A DNA stretch of 64,000 nt from Halomonas maura (lineage in GTDB: Bacteria > Pseudomonadota > Gammaproteobacteria > Pseudomonadales > Halomonadaceae): assembly GCF_030409305.1 (NCBI RefSeq), contig NZ_JAUFPQ010000009.1, forward strand, positions 1 to 64,000, written 5' to 3'. Below are positions 35,932-46,159 of the stretch, in pieces. The position numbers and the translations under genes were made by a program. The notes under the pieces are model-generated. The model did no database searches. It was not told where the DNA came from and was given only the letters and a program-made list of their open reading frames with translations. Numbering within the stretch: position 1 is the first letter of the stretch; each line of letters begins with the position of its first letter.

Positions 35932-38730
35932 ATGAATCGCAAGCTGACACTCACCATGCTGCTCTCGCTCTCCGCCGCCAGCCCGCTGGCACTGGGGTTG
36001 GGGCTGGGCGATGTCGAGGTGCGCTCGACGCTCGATGCACCGCTGCGCGCGAGCATTCCGCTGACCGATACGACGGGCCTGCAGGACGACCTGCTCAATG
36101 CCTCGGTCGCCGATCCGGCGGCCTTTCAGGCCGCCGGCCTGACGCGCACGCCGCTCGCGGCCAGTGTCCAGCTCGAGGTCAGCCGTCGCCAGGGGCAGCT
36201 GGTGCTCGACCTCGCCACCGAACGTGCCGTGCGCGAGCCCTGGCTGGACCTGCTGTTACGCTTCGACTGGCCGGGCGGGCGGCAGCTCCACGAAGTGACC
36301 CTGTTGCTCGACCCGCCCAACTACGCGGCGATGCCGGTGCTGATCGGCTCGTCGCGTCCCGGCCCGGTCACTCGGGCCGCGCCGACGTCAGCGCCCGCGA
36401 GCCGCCGGGCCGTCGCTCCCGCGATGCCTTCCTCGCCACCCGATGGCGCCCGGATACGTAGCGGTGACACGCTCTGGGCGGTGGCCGGTCGCCTGCGTCC
36501 AGACAGCGGCATCAGCATGAACCAGATGATGCTGGCCCTGGTCGAGGCCAATCCGCAGGTATTTCCCAGCGGCAATATCAACCAGATGCGCGCCGGGTTC
36601 ACCCTCGTGGTGCCGCCTCGCGAGGCCATCGCCGCCCGCTCGGCCGAGGCGGCGACCGACCTCGTTCAGGCCATGAACCAGGCCTGGGCCAATCGTGGCG
36701 GCGGGGTGCCTGCCCGGGTACCGCTCTCGGCGGAGCCAGAGCCGACGGCCGTGGCCGGCGCCTCGTCGCCGGCCGCGGAGGCCCCCACGGCCGGCGACGA
36801 GCCGGCGGATCTCGCCACTCGGCGTGCCGAGGCCGCCGCTAGTGGCCCCCGGCTGACGCTGCTCACCGTGGCGGAGGCCGCGGACGCGGGCCTCGGTGAC
36901 GGCGGGGGGGGCGACACCGCGCCCGCCAGCGACGGGGGGCAGGGCAATGGCCAGCAGGCGTCCCCACGGGTGCGGCTGGATCCCGCGGTGCTGGCGGCCA
37001 TCGCCGGGCCCGGCGAGTTGAGCGAGGATCAGCGCCTGTTGCGTCTCGAGCGGCGCTGGCAGGAGAACCGAGAGGCACTGTCCGCGGTTCAGGCCGAGCG
37101 CGACGCCCTGGAGGCGGAGGTCGGTGACCTGCGCGGCGAGCTTACCGCCCTGCGCCGGCGCGTCGAGGCGCTGACGGCCGGCGGCAGCGGCGTCGATGGC
37201 GCCGGGGCCGGTGGCGTGGTGTCGCCCGGCAGCCCGCCCGCCGAGGCCCCCGCGCCCTGGTGGGGCGCGCTCTACCAGGACACGACCGACAGGCCCCTGC
37301 TGCTGGGTGGGGCCGGGCTGGCTGCCTTGCTGGCGCTGTGGGCCCTGGTGCGCCGACGTCGGCGCCGGGAAGAGGAGCCGGTCTTTCCCTTCGACGAGAT
37401 GCAGGTGGCCGAGCCGTCCGGTGACGCCCCGGCGGAGCGCCCCTCGGTGGCTGCGGGTCCGGATCAGGCACAGGAACGCCCCCCCGTCGACCCGGTGCGG
37501 GCCTCCATGCCCCAGGCCGAGGCCATCAACGAGGCCGATATCTTCATCGCCTATGGCCGCTACGATCGAGCCCGCGAGCTGCTGGAAGCGGGACTGGCAC
37601 GAGAGCCGGAGCGTGACGACCTGCGCCTGAAGCTGCTCAAGGTGCAGCTGGAGCAGGGGGACCGATCGGCGGCCCAGCAGGAGGCGCAACGCCTCCAGGC
37701 GTCGGCGGATACGGCGACCCGGGCCGAGGTGGAGCACCTGATGGCCCGCCATGCCGCCCCCGCCGCCAGCTCCGCCGGCGAACGGGCCGTCTTCCCGCAG
37801 CCGAGCGAGCTGCCGCCCCGGGTCTTCAGTGACCCCGATGTCCCCGAGGGTAAGGAGGAAAGTGGGGAGGAGGAGGATGAGCAGTCGGCGCCGCCGGCGA
37901 GCGACAATGAGGCCGATCGCGGCGCCGCGCGGGCATCGCGCCCGATGGATGACGGCGAGCCCGATGACCTGGCCCGCTACCGCCCGCCCGAGGTCGACAG
38001 CGGCGCCGAGGTCGAAAAGCTAGACCTGCCCGGCCCGGCAGCGCCTGAAGAGATGTCCGGCGGTCCGTCGGCCGAGCCATCGAGCGAGCCCCCCCCGGTG
38101 CCAGGGGGCGAGGAGCCGCCGATGCCCCAGGTGACAAGCCGTATCAGCGAGGAGGGGCGCGAGATCATCGATTATCGCCCGCCCTCGCTCGATGAGGAGA
38201 CGCCCGCGCGGCAGGAGACGCCCATGCAGCCGAGCGTGGACTTTCCCCCCGCAGGCGGGGAAGCGCCGGGTGCAGACGATGACCTCCCATCCCGCGATCC
38301 TTCCCGCCGGGAGGTGGAGAGCGACGATGCGGTCGCCCAGGCCCGCGATCCATCCCGCCGGGAGGTGGGGAGCGACGATGCGGTCGCCCAGGCCCGCGAT
38401 CCTTCCCGCCGGGAGGTGGGGAGCGACGATGCGGTCGCCCAGGCCCGCGATCCTTCCCGCCGGGAGGTGGATAGCGACGATGCGGTCGCCCAGGCCCGCG
38501 ATCCTTCCTGCTGGGAAGTGGAGGAGGTGGCGTTTCCGCCCCTGGGCGGGGATAATGGGGCCTCGTCCGGCGCGGCGCCCTCCACGGCGACCCTGGGGGA
38601 GGCCCGGCAGCTGATCGATCTCGGCGAGGTGAGCGAGGCCCGACTCCTGCTGGAACGCTTGCTCGAGGAGTCCCAGGACGCCGGAGCGAGGGAGGAGGCC
38701 CGCGAATTGCTCGACCGCCACCAGCCATGA
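35932..38730 (+). CDS. fimV: FimV-family polarity/peptidoglycan-binding protein
   Basis: A 932-aa protein with the FimV layout. A signal peptide (1-24) is followed by the FimV N-terminal domain (GLGDVEVRSTLDAPLRASIPL...), then a LysM motif at about 176-229 (RIRSGDTLWAVAGRLRPDSGISMNQMMLALVEANPQVF) and a coiled coil around 365-410. One membrane helix lies near 455-475 (LLLGGAGLAALLALWALVRRRRR), followed by a cytoplasmic TPR-like segment (ADIFIAYGRYDRARELLEAGL), a long acidic stretch and a C-terminal FimV TPR motif. In Pseudomonas FimV organises polar type IV pilus and twitching functions. Unusual is a run of 17-residue repeats at 788-855. The asd-fimV-truA order is that of pseudomonads. Confidence 0.93.
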   Translation: MNRKLTLTMLLSLSAASPLALGLGLGDVEVRSTLDAPLRASIPLTDTTGLQDDLLNASVADPAAFQAAGLTRTPLAASVQLEVSRRQGQLVLDLATERAVREPWLDLLLRFDWPGGRQLHEVTLLLDPPNYAAMPVLIGSSRPGPVTRAAPTSAPASRRAVAPAMPSSPPDGARIRSGDTLWAVAGRLRPDSGISMNQMMLALVEANPQVFPSGNINQMRAGFTLVVPPREAIAARSAEAATDLVQAMNQAWANRGGGVPARVPLSAEPEPTAVAGASSPAAEAPTAGDEPADLATRRAEAAASGPRLTLLTVAEAADAGLGDGGGGDTAPASDGGQGNGQQASPRVRLDPAVLAAIAGPGELSEDQRLLRLERRWQENREALSAVQAERDALEAEVGDLRGELTALRRRVEALTAGGSGVDGAGAGGVVSPGSPPAEAPAPWWGALYQDTTDRPLLLGGAGLAALLALWALVRRRRRREEEPVFPFDEMQVAEPSGDAPAERPSVAAGPDQAQERPPVDPVRASMPQAEAINEADIFIAYGRYDRARELLEAGLAREPERDDLRLKLLKVQLEQGDRSAAQQEAQRLQASADTATRAEVEHLMARHAAPAASSAGERAVFPQPSELPPRVFSDPDVPEGKEESGEEEDEQSAPPASDNEADRGAARASRPMDDGEPDDLARYRPPEVDSGAEVEKLDLPGPAAPEEMSGGPSAEPSSEPPPVPGGEEPPMPQVTSRISEEGREIIDYRPPSLDEETPARQETPMQPSVDFPPAGGEAPGADDDLPSRDPSRREVESDDAVAQARDPSRREVGSDDAVAQARDPSRREVGSDDAVAQARDPSRREVDSDDAVAQARDPSCWEVEEVAFPPLGGDNGASSGAAPSTATLGEARQLIDLGEVSEARLLLERLLEESQDAGAREEARELLDRHQP
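38293..38496 (+). repeat. Four 51-bp tandem repeats within fimV
   Basis: Units start at 38293, 38344, 38395 and 38446, each encoding RDPSRREVxSDDAVAQA with x = E, G, G, D. A partial, diverged fifth begins at 38497 (RDPSCWEVE). The unit is a multiple of three, so copy number can change without a frameshift. Confidence 0.95.
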
Positions 38731-38737
38731 AGTGCGC

Positions 38738-39673
38738 ATGACCCTTTTCCAACGGCTCGATGAACATCACCCACTGACCGGCCGCCTGGCCATGGCGGTG
38801 GAATACGACGGCACTGCCTACTGCGGTTGGCAGCGTCTCAAGCATGCCGCCTCGGTGCAGGCCTCCCTCGAGACCGCCCTGTCCCGGGTGGCCGGTGACC
38901 GGGTCAAGGTCCACGCCAGCGGGCGTACCGACTCCGGTGTCCACGCCACCCGCCAGGTCGTCCACTTCGACCCGCCGGCGTCGCGCTCCCAGAAGGCGTG
39001 GGTCTTCGGGGTCAACGCCAACCTGCCGCGCGACGTCGCGGTGCGCTGGGTCAAGCCGGTTCCCGACGACTTCCATGCCCGCTTCAAGGCCCTGGCCCGG
39101 CGCTACCGCTACGTGATCCTCAACCAGCCCAGCCGGCCGGTGCTGGAGAGGGCCAATGTCACCTGGTGCCGGGATCCCCTGGATGCCCGGGCCATGCATG
39201 AGGCGGCCCAGCTGCTGGTCGGCGAGCACGATTTCTCCAGCTTCCGCGCGGCGGGCTGCCAGTCGAAGACCCCCTGGCGTCACCTGCACTTCATCGAGGT
39301 GCATCGGCATGGCCCCCTGGTGGTGGTCGATGTCCAGGGCAACGCCTTCCTGCATCACATGATCCGCAACATCGTCGGTGCCCTGGTCTCGGTGGGCCGC
39401 GGCGAGCAGGGCGCCGACTACCTGGCGCGACTGCTGGCACTCAAGGATCGCACTCTGGGCGATGTCACCGCCCCGGCCTGCGGCCTGCACTTCGTCGATT
39501 CCCTCTACGACGAGGCCTGGGGTCTGCCCGCCGAGCCGCTGGGCCCCAACCTGCTGGCCTTCCTGGGCGAGTGGACCGGCGAGCGGCCACTGCCGGATTG
39601 CCCGATGGTCGCGGTCCGCCGCGGCCGGCCGGTGGCCGAGGCGGCCATGGCGGGGGAGGGCGGCGATGACTGA
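38738..39673 (+). CDS. truA: tRNA pseudouridine(38-40) synthase
   Basis: A 311-aa TruA, longer than the roughly 270 of E. coli because of a short N-terminal lead and a C-terminal tail. The catalytic aspartate is in HASGRTDSGVHATRQVVHFD; other motifs are AVEYDGTAYCGWQ, ARRYRYVILNQ, GEHDFSSFRAAGCQS and NAFLHHMIRNIVGALVSVGRG. It modifies the anticodon stem-loop of tRNAs. The ATG at 38738 is used; a GTG two codons earlier is also open. It begins seven bases after fimV and overlaps trpF by eight bases. Confidence 0.96.
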   Translation: MTLFQRLDEHHPLTGRLAMAVEYDGTAYCGWQRLKHAASVQASLETALSRVAGDRVKVHASGRTDSGVHATRQVVHFDPPASRSQKAWVFGVNANLPRDVAVRWVKPVPDDFHARFKALARRYRYVILNQPSRPVLERANVTWCRDPLDARAMHEAAQLLVGEHDFSSFRAAGCQSKTPWRHLHFIEVHRHGPLVVVDVQGNAFLHHMIRNIVGALVSVGRGEQGADYLARLLALKDRTLGDVTAPACGLHFVDSLYDEAWGLPAEPLGPNLLAFLGEWTGERPLPDCPMVAVRRGRPVAEAAMAGEGGDD

Positions 39674-40307
39674 GCACGGGCGTGTCCCGGGGCGCACCCG
39701 GATCAAGTTCTGCGGCATGACCCGACCCGAGGACGTGGACGCCGCCGTGGCCGCCGGCGCCGATGCCCTGGGCTTCGTGCTCTGGTCCGGCAGCAAGCGG
39801 GCCGTGGATCTCGCGCGCCTGGCGGTGCTGGCGGCGCGGGTGCCGGCCTTCGTGACCCGGGTCGGGCTCTTCGTCGACCCTGAGCCGGAGCTGGTGACGA
39901 GGGCCGCCGAGCATCTCGATCTGCTGCAGTTCCATGGTGAGGAATCGCCGGTCGCCTGCGCCGCCGCCGGACGTCCCTGGATCAAGGCGCTGCGCATGCG
40001 CGACGGCCTCGACCTGCCGGCCGCGGCCGACGACTACCACCAGGCCCGCGCGCTGCTGCTGGACGCCTATCGTCCGGGGCTGCCGGGGGGCACCGGCGAG
40101 ACCTTCGACTGGTCGCGAATCCCCGCAAGCCTGGCAAAACCTGTTATCCTCGCCGGAGGCCTGACACCGGCCAACGTGGCCGAGGCCATCGCGGTGGTCC
40201 GGCCCTACGCGGTGGATGTCTCCGGCGGCATCGAGGCCGCGCCCGGGCGCAAGGATGCCGCCTTGATGGCGGCCTTCCTGCAGGCGGTGCGCCGTGCCGA
40301 CGGCTGA
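39666..40307 (+). CDS. trpF: Phosphoribosylanthranilate isomerase
   Basis: A 213-aa (beta/alpha)8 enzyme of tryptophan synthesis. The catalytic cysteine is in [27 protein letters not shown] (N-terminus) and the aspartate in [24 protein letters not shown]; phosphate binding is in [16 protein letters not shown] and [15 protein letters not shown]. The ATG at 39666 overlaps the truA stop by eight bases, indicating translational coupling. The open frame runs back to 39378 but that part is a truA shadow. Confidence 0.97.
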   Translation: MTEHGRVPGRTRIKFCGMTRPEDVDAAVAAGADALGFVLWSGSKRAVDLARLAVLAARVPAFVTRVGLFVDPEPELVTRAAEHLDLLQFHGEESPVACAAAGRPWIKALRMRDGLDLPAAADDYHQARALLLDAYRPGLPGGTGETFDWSRIPASLAKPVILAGGLTPANVAEAIAVVRPYAVDVSGGIEAAPGRKDAALMAAFLQAVRRADG

Positions 40308-40372
40308 GCCCGCACCATCGCGTCTTCCAACTCCCAAACACCCCCTTCTGGCGACCCTGTGAGGTGTCTTTC

Positions 40373-41587
40373 GTGAGCAAGTTCAGTGACCTGACCCGAC
40401 TGCCGGATGCCCGTGGCCATTTCGGCCCCTATGGCGGCCGGTTCGTCTCGGAGACCCTGAGCTTCGCCCTGGAGGATCTGGAGAAGACCTACCTGAGTCT
40501 TCGCGATGATCCGGACTTCCAGGCGGAATTCGACTATGACCTGGCCCATTACGTGGGCCGCCCGTCACCGCTCTATCATGCCGAGCGATGGTCGAAGCAG
40601 CTCGGTGGTGCCCAGGTCTGGCTGAAGCGCGAGGACCTCAATCACACCGGCGCCCACAAGGTGAACAACACCATCGGCCAGGCCCTGCTGGCCAAGAAGA
40701 GCGGCAAGCCGCGGGTGATCGCCGAGACCGGTGCGGGCCAGCACGGCGTGGCCACCGCCACCGTGGCCGCCCGGCTGGGCCTCCAGTGCGAGGTCTACAT
40801 GGGCGCCGAGGACGTCGAGCGCCAGAAGCTCAACGTCTACCGCATGCGTCTGCTCGGCGCCAACGTCATCCCGGTGGAGTCGGGGACGCGGACCCTCAAG
40901 GACGCCATGAACGAGGCGCTGCGCGACTGGGTGACCAACGTCGACGATACCTTCTACATCATCGGCACCGTGGCCGGACCGCATCCCTATCCGATGCTGG
41001 TGCGCGACTTCAATGCCGTGGTCGGACGCGAGGCACGCCGCCAGTCGGTCGAGGAGTTCGGCCGGCTGCCCGACGCCCTGATCGCCTGTGTCGGCGGCGG
41101 CTCCAACGCCATGGGGCTCTTCTACCCCTTCGTCGAGGACGACGAGGTGGCCATGTACGGCGTCGAGGCCGGCGGCGACGGGGTCGCCACCGGGCGCCAT
41201 GCCGCGCCACTGGCCTCCAACGCCCCCCGGGGGGTGCTGCATGGCAACCGCACCTACCTGATGTCCGACGAGGGCGGCCAGGTCTCCGACACCCACTCCA
41301 TCTCGGCGGGTCTCGACTACCCCGGGGTGGGGCCGGAGCATGCCCTGTGGAAGGACGTCGGGCGGGTCAACTACGTGGCCGCCGATGACGACGCCGTGCT
41401 CGAGGCATTCCGGGAGCTGACCCATGTGGAGGGCATCATGCCGGCGCTGGAGTCGGCCCATGCCCTGGCTTACGCCAAGGTGCTGGCGCCGACCATGCGC
41501 CCCGACCAGCATATCGTGGTCAATCTCTCCGGACGTGGCGACAAGGATATCCTGACCGTCGCCAAGCTCGACGGCATCGACATCTAG
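40373..41587 (+). CDS. trpB: Tryptophan synthase beta chain
   Basis: A 404-aa PLP enzyme that joins indole and serine. The lysine lies in [23 protein letters not shown], and phosphate binding in [15 protein letters not shown]. Landmarks [21 protein letters not shown] and [20 protein letters not shown] are present. The GTG at 40373 is chosen because GAGG stands eight bases before it; a GTG three codons upstream is also possible. It is nine bases from trpA, forming the alpha2beta2 complex pair. Confidence 0.97.
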   Translation: MSKFSDLTRLPDARGHFGPYGGRFVSETLSFALEDLEKTYLSLRDDPDFQAEFDYDLAHYVGRPSPLYHAERWSKQLGGAQVWLKREDLNHTGAHKVNNTIGQALLAKKSGKPRVIAETGAGQHGVATATVAARLGLQCEVYMGAEDVERQKLNVYRMRLLGANVIPVESGTRTLKDAMNEALRDWVTNVDDTFYIIGTVAGPHPYPMLVRDFNAVVGREARRQSVEEFGRLPDALIACVGGGSNAMGLFYPFVEDDEVAMYGVEAGGDGVATGRHAAPLASNAPRGVLHGNRTYLMSDEGGQVSDTHSISAGLDYPGVGPEHALWKDVGRVNYVAADDDAVLEAFRELTHVEGIMPALESAHALAYAKVLAPTMRPDQHIVVNLSGRGDKDILTVAKLDGIDI

Positions 41588-41596
41588 GGGACCCTG

Positions 41597-42400
41597 ATGA
41601 ACCGTATCGACCAACGCTTCGCCGCGCTCAAGGACCAGGGACGCCGCGCGCTGATTCCCTACATCACCGCCGGCGACCCGGCCCCGCAGCATACCGTGGG
41701 CTTCATGCACGCCCTGGTCCGCGCCGGGGCCGACGTCATCGAGCTGGGGGTGCCGTTCTCGGACCCCATGGCCGATGGCCCGGTGATCCAGAAGGCCTGC
41801 GAGCGTGCCCTCAAGCACCAGGTGCGGCTCTCGCACCTCTTCGAGATGGTCCGCGAGTTCCGCCGGGACGATGCCGAGACGCCGATCGTGCTGATGGGCT
41901 ACCTCAACCCGGTGGAGCGCATCGGCCTCGAGACCTTCGCCGACCAGGCCAGCGAGGCGGGTGTCGACGGCGTGCTGATCGTCGACATGCCGCCGGAGGA
42001 GGCCGATATCCTCGGCCCGACCCTCAAGGCGCGCGGCCTGGCCTCGATCTTCCTGGTGGCCCCTACCACTTCCCGCGCCCGGGCCGCTACAATATGTGCC
42101 CACGGCGAGGGGTATCTCTACTACGTGTCCCTCAAGGGGGTGACCGGTGGCGCCGCCCCCAATGCCGATGATGTCGCCGAGCACCTGGCGCCGCTGCGCG
42201 AGCTGACCGACCTGCCGCTGTGCGTGGGCTTCGGCATCCGCGACGGTGCCTCGGCCGCCGAGATGGGCCGGGTCGCCGACGGCGTGATCGTGGGCAGTGC
42301 ACTGGTCAGCCGAATCGCCGAGAACGCCGATGCGCCCGAGGCGATTCCCGCCGCCCTGGAGGCGGTACTGGGCGAGATGCGTCAGGCACTGGATGCGTGA
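41597..42400 (+). CDS. trpA: Tryptophan synthase alpha chain
   Basis: A 267-aa (beta/alpha)8 subunit cleaving indole-3-glycerol phosphate to indole. The acid/base residues sit in [23 protein letters not shown] (glutamate) and [14 protein letters not shown] (aspartate). The phosphate-binding GVTGG and GFGIRDG motifs are present. It follows trpB with nine bases between and is followed by a hairpin before accD. Confidence 0.97.
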   Translation: MNRIDQRFAALKDQGRRALIPYITAGDPAPQHTVGFMHALVRAGADVIELGVPFSDPMADGPVIQKACERALKHQVRLSHLFEMVREFRRDDAETPIVLMGYLNPVERIGLETFADQASEAGVDGVLIVDMPPEEADILGPTLKARGLASIFLVAPTTSRARAATICAHGEGYLYYVSLKGVTGGAAPNADDVAEHLAPLRELTDLPLCVGFGIRDGASAAEMGRVADGVIVGSALVSRIAENADAPEAIPAALEAVLGEMRQALDA

Positions 42401-42427
42401 CGGGCCCCGCCCGACCGATTCGATTCC

Positions 42428-42447
42428 GCCCCCGGCTCGCCGGGGGC
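42428..42447 (+). terminator. Hairpin between trpA and accD
   Basis: GCCCCCGG pairs with CCGGGGGC around CTCG, 28 bases after the trpA stop and 28 before the accD start. No T-run, so it may be an mRNA-processing or partial termination point within a longer operon. Confidence 0.5.
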
Positions 42448-42474
42448 GACAGCATAGATGGAAGCGTTTCTGAC

Positions 42475-43497
<1,023 letters not shown>

Positions 43498-43508
43498 GCC
43501 AGGAGCCC

Positions 43509-44828
43509 ATGCACGACGCTTCTCTTTCCCCGCTCGAGGCCTGGCTGGCACGGCTGGAAGCGGCGCATCCGGTGGACATCGACCTCGGCCTCGAACGGGT
43601 GGCCGAGGTCGCACGCCGTATGGGCCTGCTGGACGCGCCCGTCGCCGGGCGCGTGATCACCGTGGCCGGCACCAACGGCAAGGGGTCCACCGTGGCCATG
43701 CTCGAGGCGCTGGCCCGGGCCCATGGCGGGACCACCGCGACCTACACCTCGCCTCACCTGCTGCGCTACAACGAGCGCGTCCGCCTGGACGGCCAGGAGG
43801 CGGATGACGAGGCCCTGGTGGCCGGCTTCGAGGCGGTCGAGGCCGCCCGCCACGACGGCGACCCGGTCAGCCTGACCTATTTCGAAGCGGGGACCCTGGG
43901 CGCGCTGCATGCCATCGCGGCACGGACCCCGGACCTGGCGATCCTCGAGGTCGGCCTGGGCGGGCGCCTGGACGCGGTCAATATCCTCGATGCCGACGTG
44001 GCCGTGGTCACCACCATCGCCCGGGACCATGCGGCCTTTCTCGGCGACGATCTCGAGGGCATCGGCCGGGAGAAGGCCGGCATCATGCGTCCTGCGCGCC
44101 CGGCGGTCCTCGGCAGCACGGCGCTGCCGCAAAGCGTGCGCGCCACCGCGGCAACGCTGGGCGCGCCGGTGCATGCCCTGGGCGAGGGCTTCCGGCGCCT
44201 GGCCGTCGATGCCGGCTGGACCTGGCAAGGGCGGGACGCCGAGGGGCGAGAACGTCGACTGGAACAGCTGCCCGACCCGGGCCTGCCCCTGGACAATGCC
44301 GCCAGCGCGCTGCAGGCGCTGGCGCTGGCCGGCGTCGAACTGGACGAGGCCGCCTGTCGCCGTGGCCTGGCCTCGGTGACGCTGCCCGGTCGCATGCAGT
44401 GGCGGGGCCAGTGGTGCCTGGACGTCGGTCACAACCCTCATGCTGCCGGCTACCTGGCCGGTCGCCTGGCCGAGCGTCCCTGCCGGGGGCGTACCATCGC
44501 CCTGCTCGGCATGCTGGGCGACAAGGACGCCGATGGCGTGATCCGCACCCTGGCGCCGGTGGTCGACGCCTGGGTGGCGGTCAGCCTGGACGGCGACCGG
44601 GCGCGCAGCGCCGATGCCCTGGCCGGCCATCTCGAGGCCCTGGGCCAGACGGTATGGCATCGCGCCGCGTCGCCGGGGCAGGGCGCGGACTGGCTGGAGG
44701 CGCGCCTCGAGCCGCAGGATCGGGTGCTGGTCTGCGGGTCCTTCTTCACCGTGGGCGCCGTGCTGGCGGCCTGGGCGTCCCGGGCGCAGACTGCAACGGA
44801 TGACAGGCCCAGCGAGGGAGCGACATGA
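43509..44828 (+). CDS. folC: Folylpolyglutamate synthase / dihydrofolate synthase
   Basis: A 439-aa Mur-ligase-family enzyme that makes dihydrofolate and adds glutamates to folates. The ATP loop is VAGTNGKGSTVAMLEALARAHG (about 55-76), followed by TATYTSPHLLRYNERVRLDG, ILEVGLGGRLDAVN and VVTTIARDHAAFLG. The C-terminal domain has LDVGHNPHAAGYLAGRL. The ATG at 43509 follows AGGAG closely; a TTG at 43494 overlapping the accD stop is an alternative. It overlaps dedD by four bases. Confidence 0.95.
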   Translation: MHDASLSPLEAWLARLEAAHPVDIDLGLERVAEVARRMGLLDAPVAGRVITVAGTNGKGSTVAMLEALARAHGGTTATYTSPHLLRYNERVRLDGQEADDEALVAGFEAVEAARHDGDPVSLTYFEAGTLGALHAIAARTPDLAILEVGLGGRLDAVNILDADVAVVTTIARDHAAFLGDDLEGIGREKAGIMRPARPAVLGSTALPQSVRATAATLGAPVHALGEGFRRLAVDAGWTWQGRDAEGRERRLEQLPDPGLPLDNAASALQALALAGVELDEAACRRGLASVTLPGRMQWRGQWCLDVGHNPHAAGYLAGRLAERPCRGRTIALLGMLGDKDADGVIRTLAPVVDAWVAVSLDGDRARSADALAGHLEALGQTVWHRAASPGQGADWLEARLEPQDRVLVCGSFFTVGAVLAAWASRAQTATDDRPSEGAT

Positions 44829-45538
44829 AATACGGTATGCGTGAGCGGGTCAGCGGTGCGCTGATCCTGATCGCCCTGGCGGTGATCTTCGTCCCGCTGT
44901 TGTTCGACGACCCGGCCCCCCGGGAGGATCGCCCCGAGCCGGTGTTGACCATCGAGCAGCCGGTGGAGGTCCAGCGTCGCGACGTGGCGGATCCGCAGCC
45001 GCCCGAGAGTCTGAGGGAGACCCCGGCGACCGACGAAGCCTCGGCGACGGACGAGGCCACGGCGTCCCGTGAGCGGGCCCCGGCCCCTCCGCAGGATGAC
45101 GCGACGTCGACGGCCCCTGAACCCCAGCCCGCACCCGAGCCCGCATCCGTCACCGAGGCCGCGGAGCAAGCGGCCGAGGAGGCGGCCACGGCCGACCCCA
45201 TCGCCGAGCTGGCCCGGGCCGCCAACCAGCGGCTGGCCGGCGGCGAGCAGGCCAGCCGAGAGGATGCCGCTGGCGAGGAGGCCGGCAGCGAGCCGGCTTC
45301 CCCCGCCCCCGGCGGCGAGTGGGCCGTCCAGGTGGGCAGCTTCGGCGAGCCGGGCAATGCCGAGCGCCTCGAGACGCGGTTGGCCGAGCAGGGGTTCCCG
45401 GCCTACCGGCGGCCCCGGGGCGATGACCTGACCAGCGTCTATGTGGGGCCCTATGGCAGCTCCGAGGTGGCCGAGGACGTGATGGGCCAGCTCAAGGCCC
45501 GCCTGAACCTGCAAGGCCTGCTGGTGAAGGCGCCATGA
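44825..45538 (+). CDS. dedD: SPOR-domain cell-division protein DedD
   Basis: A 237-aa protein with a single membrane helix (RVSGALILIALAVIFVPLLF, about 8-27), a long Ala/Pro/Glu-rich linker and a C-terminal SPOR domain (about 163-237: EWAVQVGSFGEPGNAERLETRLAEQGFPAYRR...SVYVGPYGSSEVAEDVMGQLKARLNLQGLLVK). SPOR domains bind denuded septal peptidoglycan. It starts within the end of folC (four-base overlap) and overlaps cvpA by four bases. Confidence 0.93.
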   Translation: MKYGMRERVSGALILIALAVIFVPLLFDDPAPREDRPEPVLTIEQPVEVQRRDVADPQPPESLRETPATDEASATDEATASRERAPAPPQDDATSTAPEPQPAPEPASVTEAAEQAAEEAATADPIAELARAANQRLAGGEQASREDAAGEEAGSEPASPAPGGEWAVQVGSFGEPGNAERLETRLAEQGFPAYRRPRGDDLTSVYVGPYGSSEVAEDVMGQLKARLNLQGLLVKAP

Positions 45539-46095
45539 CGCTGACCTGGCTGGACTGGCTGTTCATCGGCCTGCTGACGGTGACCACCCTGGCCGGCTTC
45601 CTGCGTGGCCTGGTGCGCGAGGCGCTCGGCCTGGCGTCATGGATCGTCGCCCTGCTGGCGGCGCGCTGGCTGGCCGAGCCGGTGGCCGAGCTGCTGTCCG
45701 GCGTCATCGACAGCCCCGACGGCCGCCTGGTGCTGGCCTTCGTGCTGGTGATCTTCGCCGTCATCCTGGCCTGTGGCGTGATCATCCGGCTGATGCATGC
45801 CGCCATCGAGTGGGTCGGCATGGGGCTCCTCAACCGGGTCACCGGGGCCGCCTTCGGGGCGGCCAAGGGCGCGGCGATCCTGGTGCTGGTCACCATCGTG
45901 ATCAGCCTGACACCGCTGGTGCAGCTCCAGGCCTGGCAGCAGGCCACGTTGCGCCCGAGCTTCGAACAGATGAGAGACTGGGCGGTAAGCCGACTGGCGG
46001 TCTGGGAGGACCGTCTGCCCGAGTCGGCGCCGTCCCTTGACGACCTGCCGCGCTCCGCCTCGCGAGCGGACGCGGCCGAGGTCGCCTCCCCCTGA
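45535..46095 (+). CDS. cvpA: CvpA family membrane protein
   Basis: A 186-aa protein with four predicted membrane helices: WLDWLFIGLLTVTTLAGFLRGLVREALGLASWIVALLAARW, LVLAFVLVIFAVILACGVIIRL and a further segment GAAKGAAILVLVTIVISL. This is the CvpA pattern, required for colicin V production in E. coli and linked to envelope tolerance. Translationally coupled to dedD (ATGA overlap) and located before purF, as in E. coli. Confidence 0.93.
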   Translation: MTLTWLDWLFIGLLTVTTLAGFLRGLVREALGLASWIVALLAARWLAEPVAELLSGVIDSPDGRLVLAFVLVIFAVILACGVIIRLMHAAIEWVGMGLLNRVTGAAFGAAKGAAILVLVTIVISLTPLVQLQAWQQATLRPSFEQMRDWAVSRLAVWEDRLPESAPSLDDLPRSASRADAAEVASP

Positions 46096-46159
46096 CATTG
46101 ATGAAACACGGGGCGGCCTGTCGATGCCGTCCCACCCTAGGCGAGCGAGGTAAGGTGTA

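Noticed and set aside
38293-38496. CRISPR-like regular repeats
   Set aside because: Direct tandem units without spacers, in frame within fimV; not a CRISPR array.
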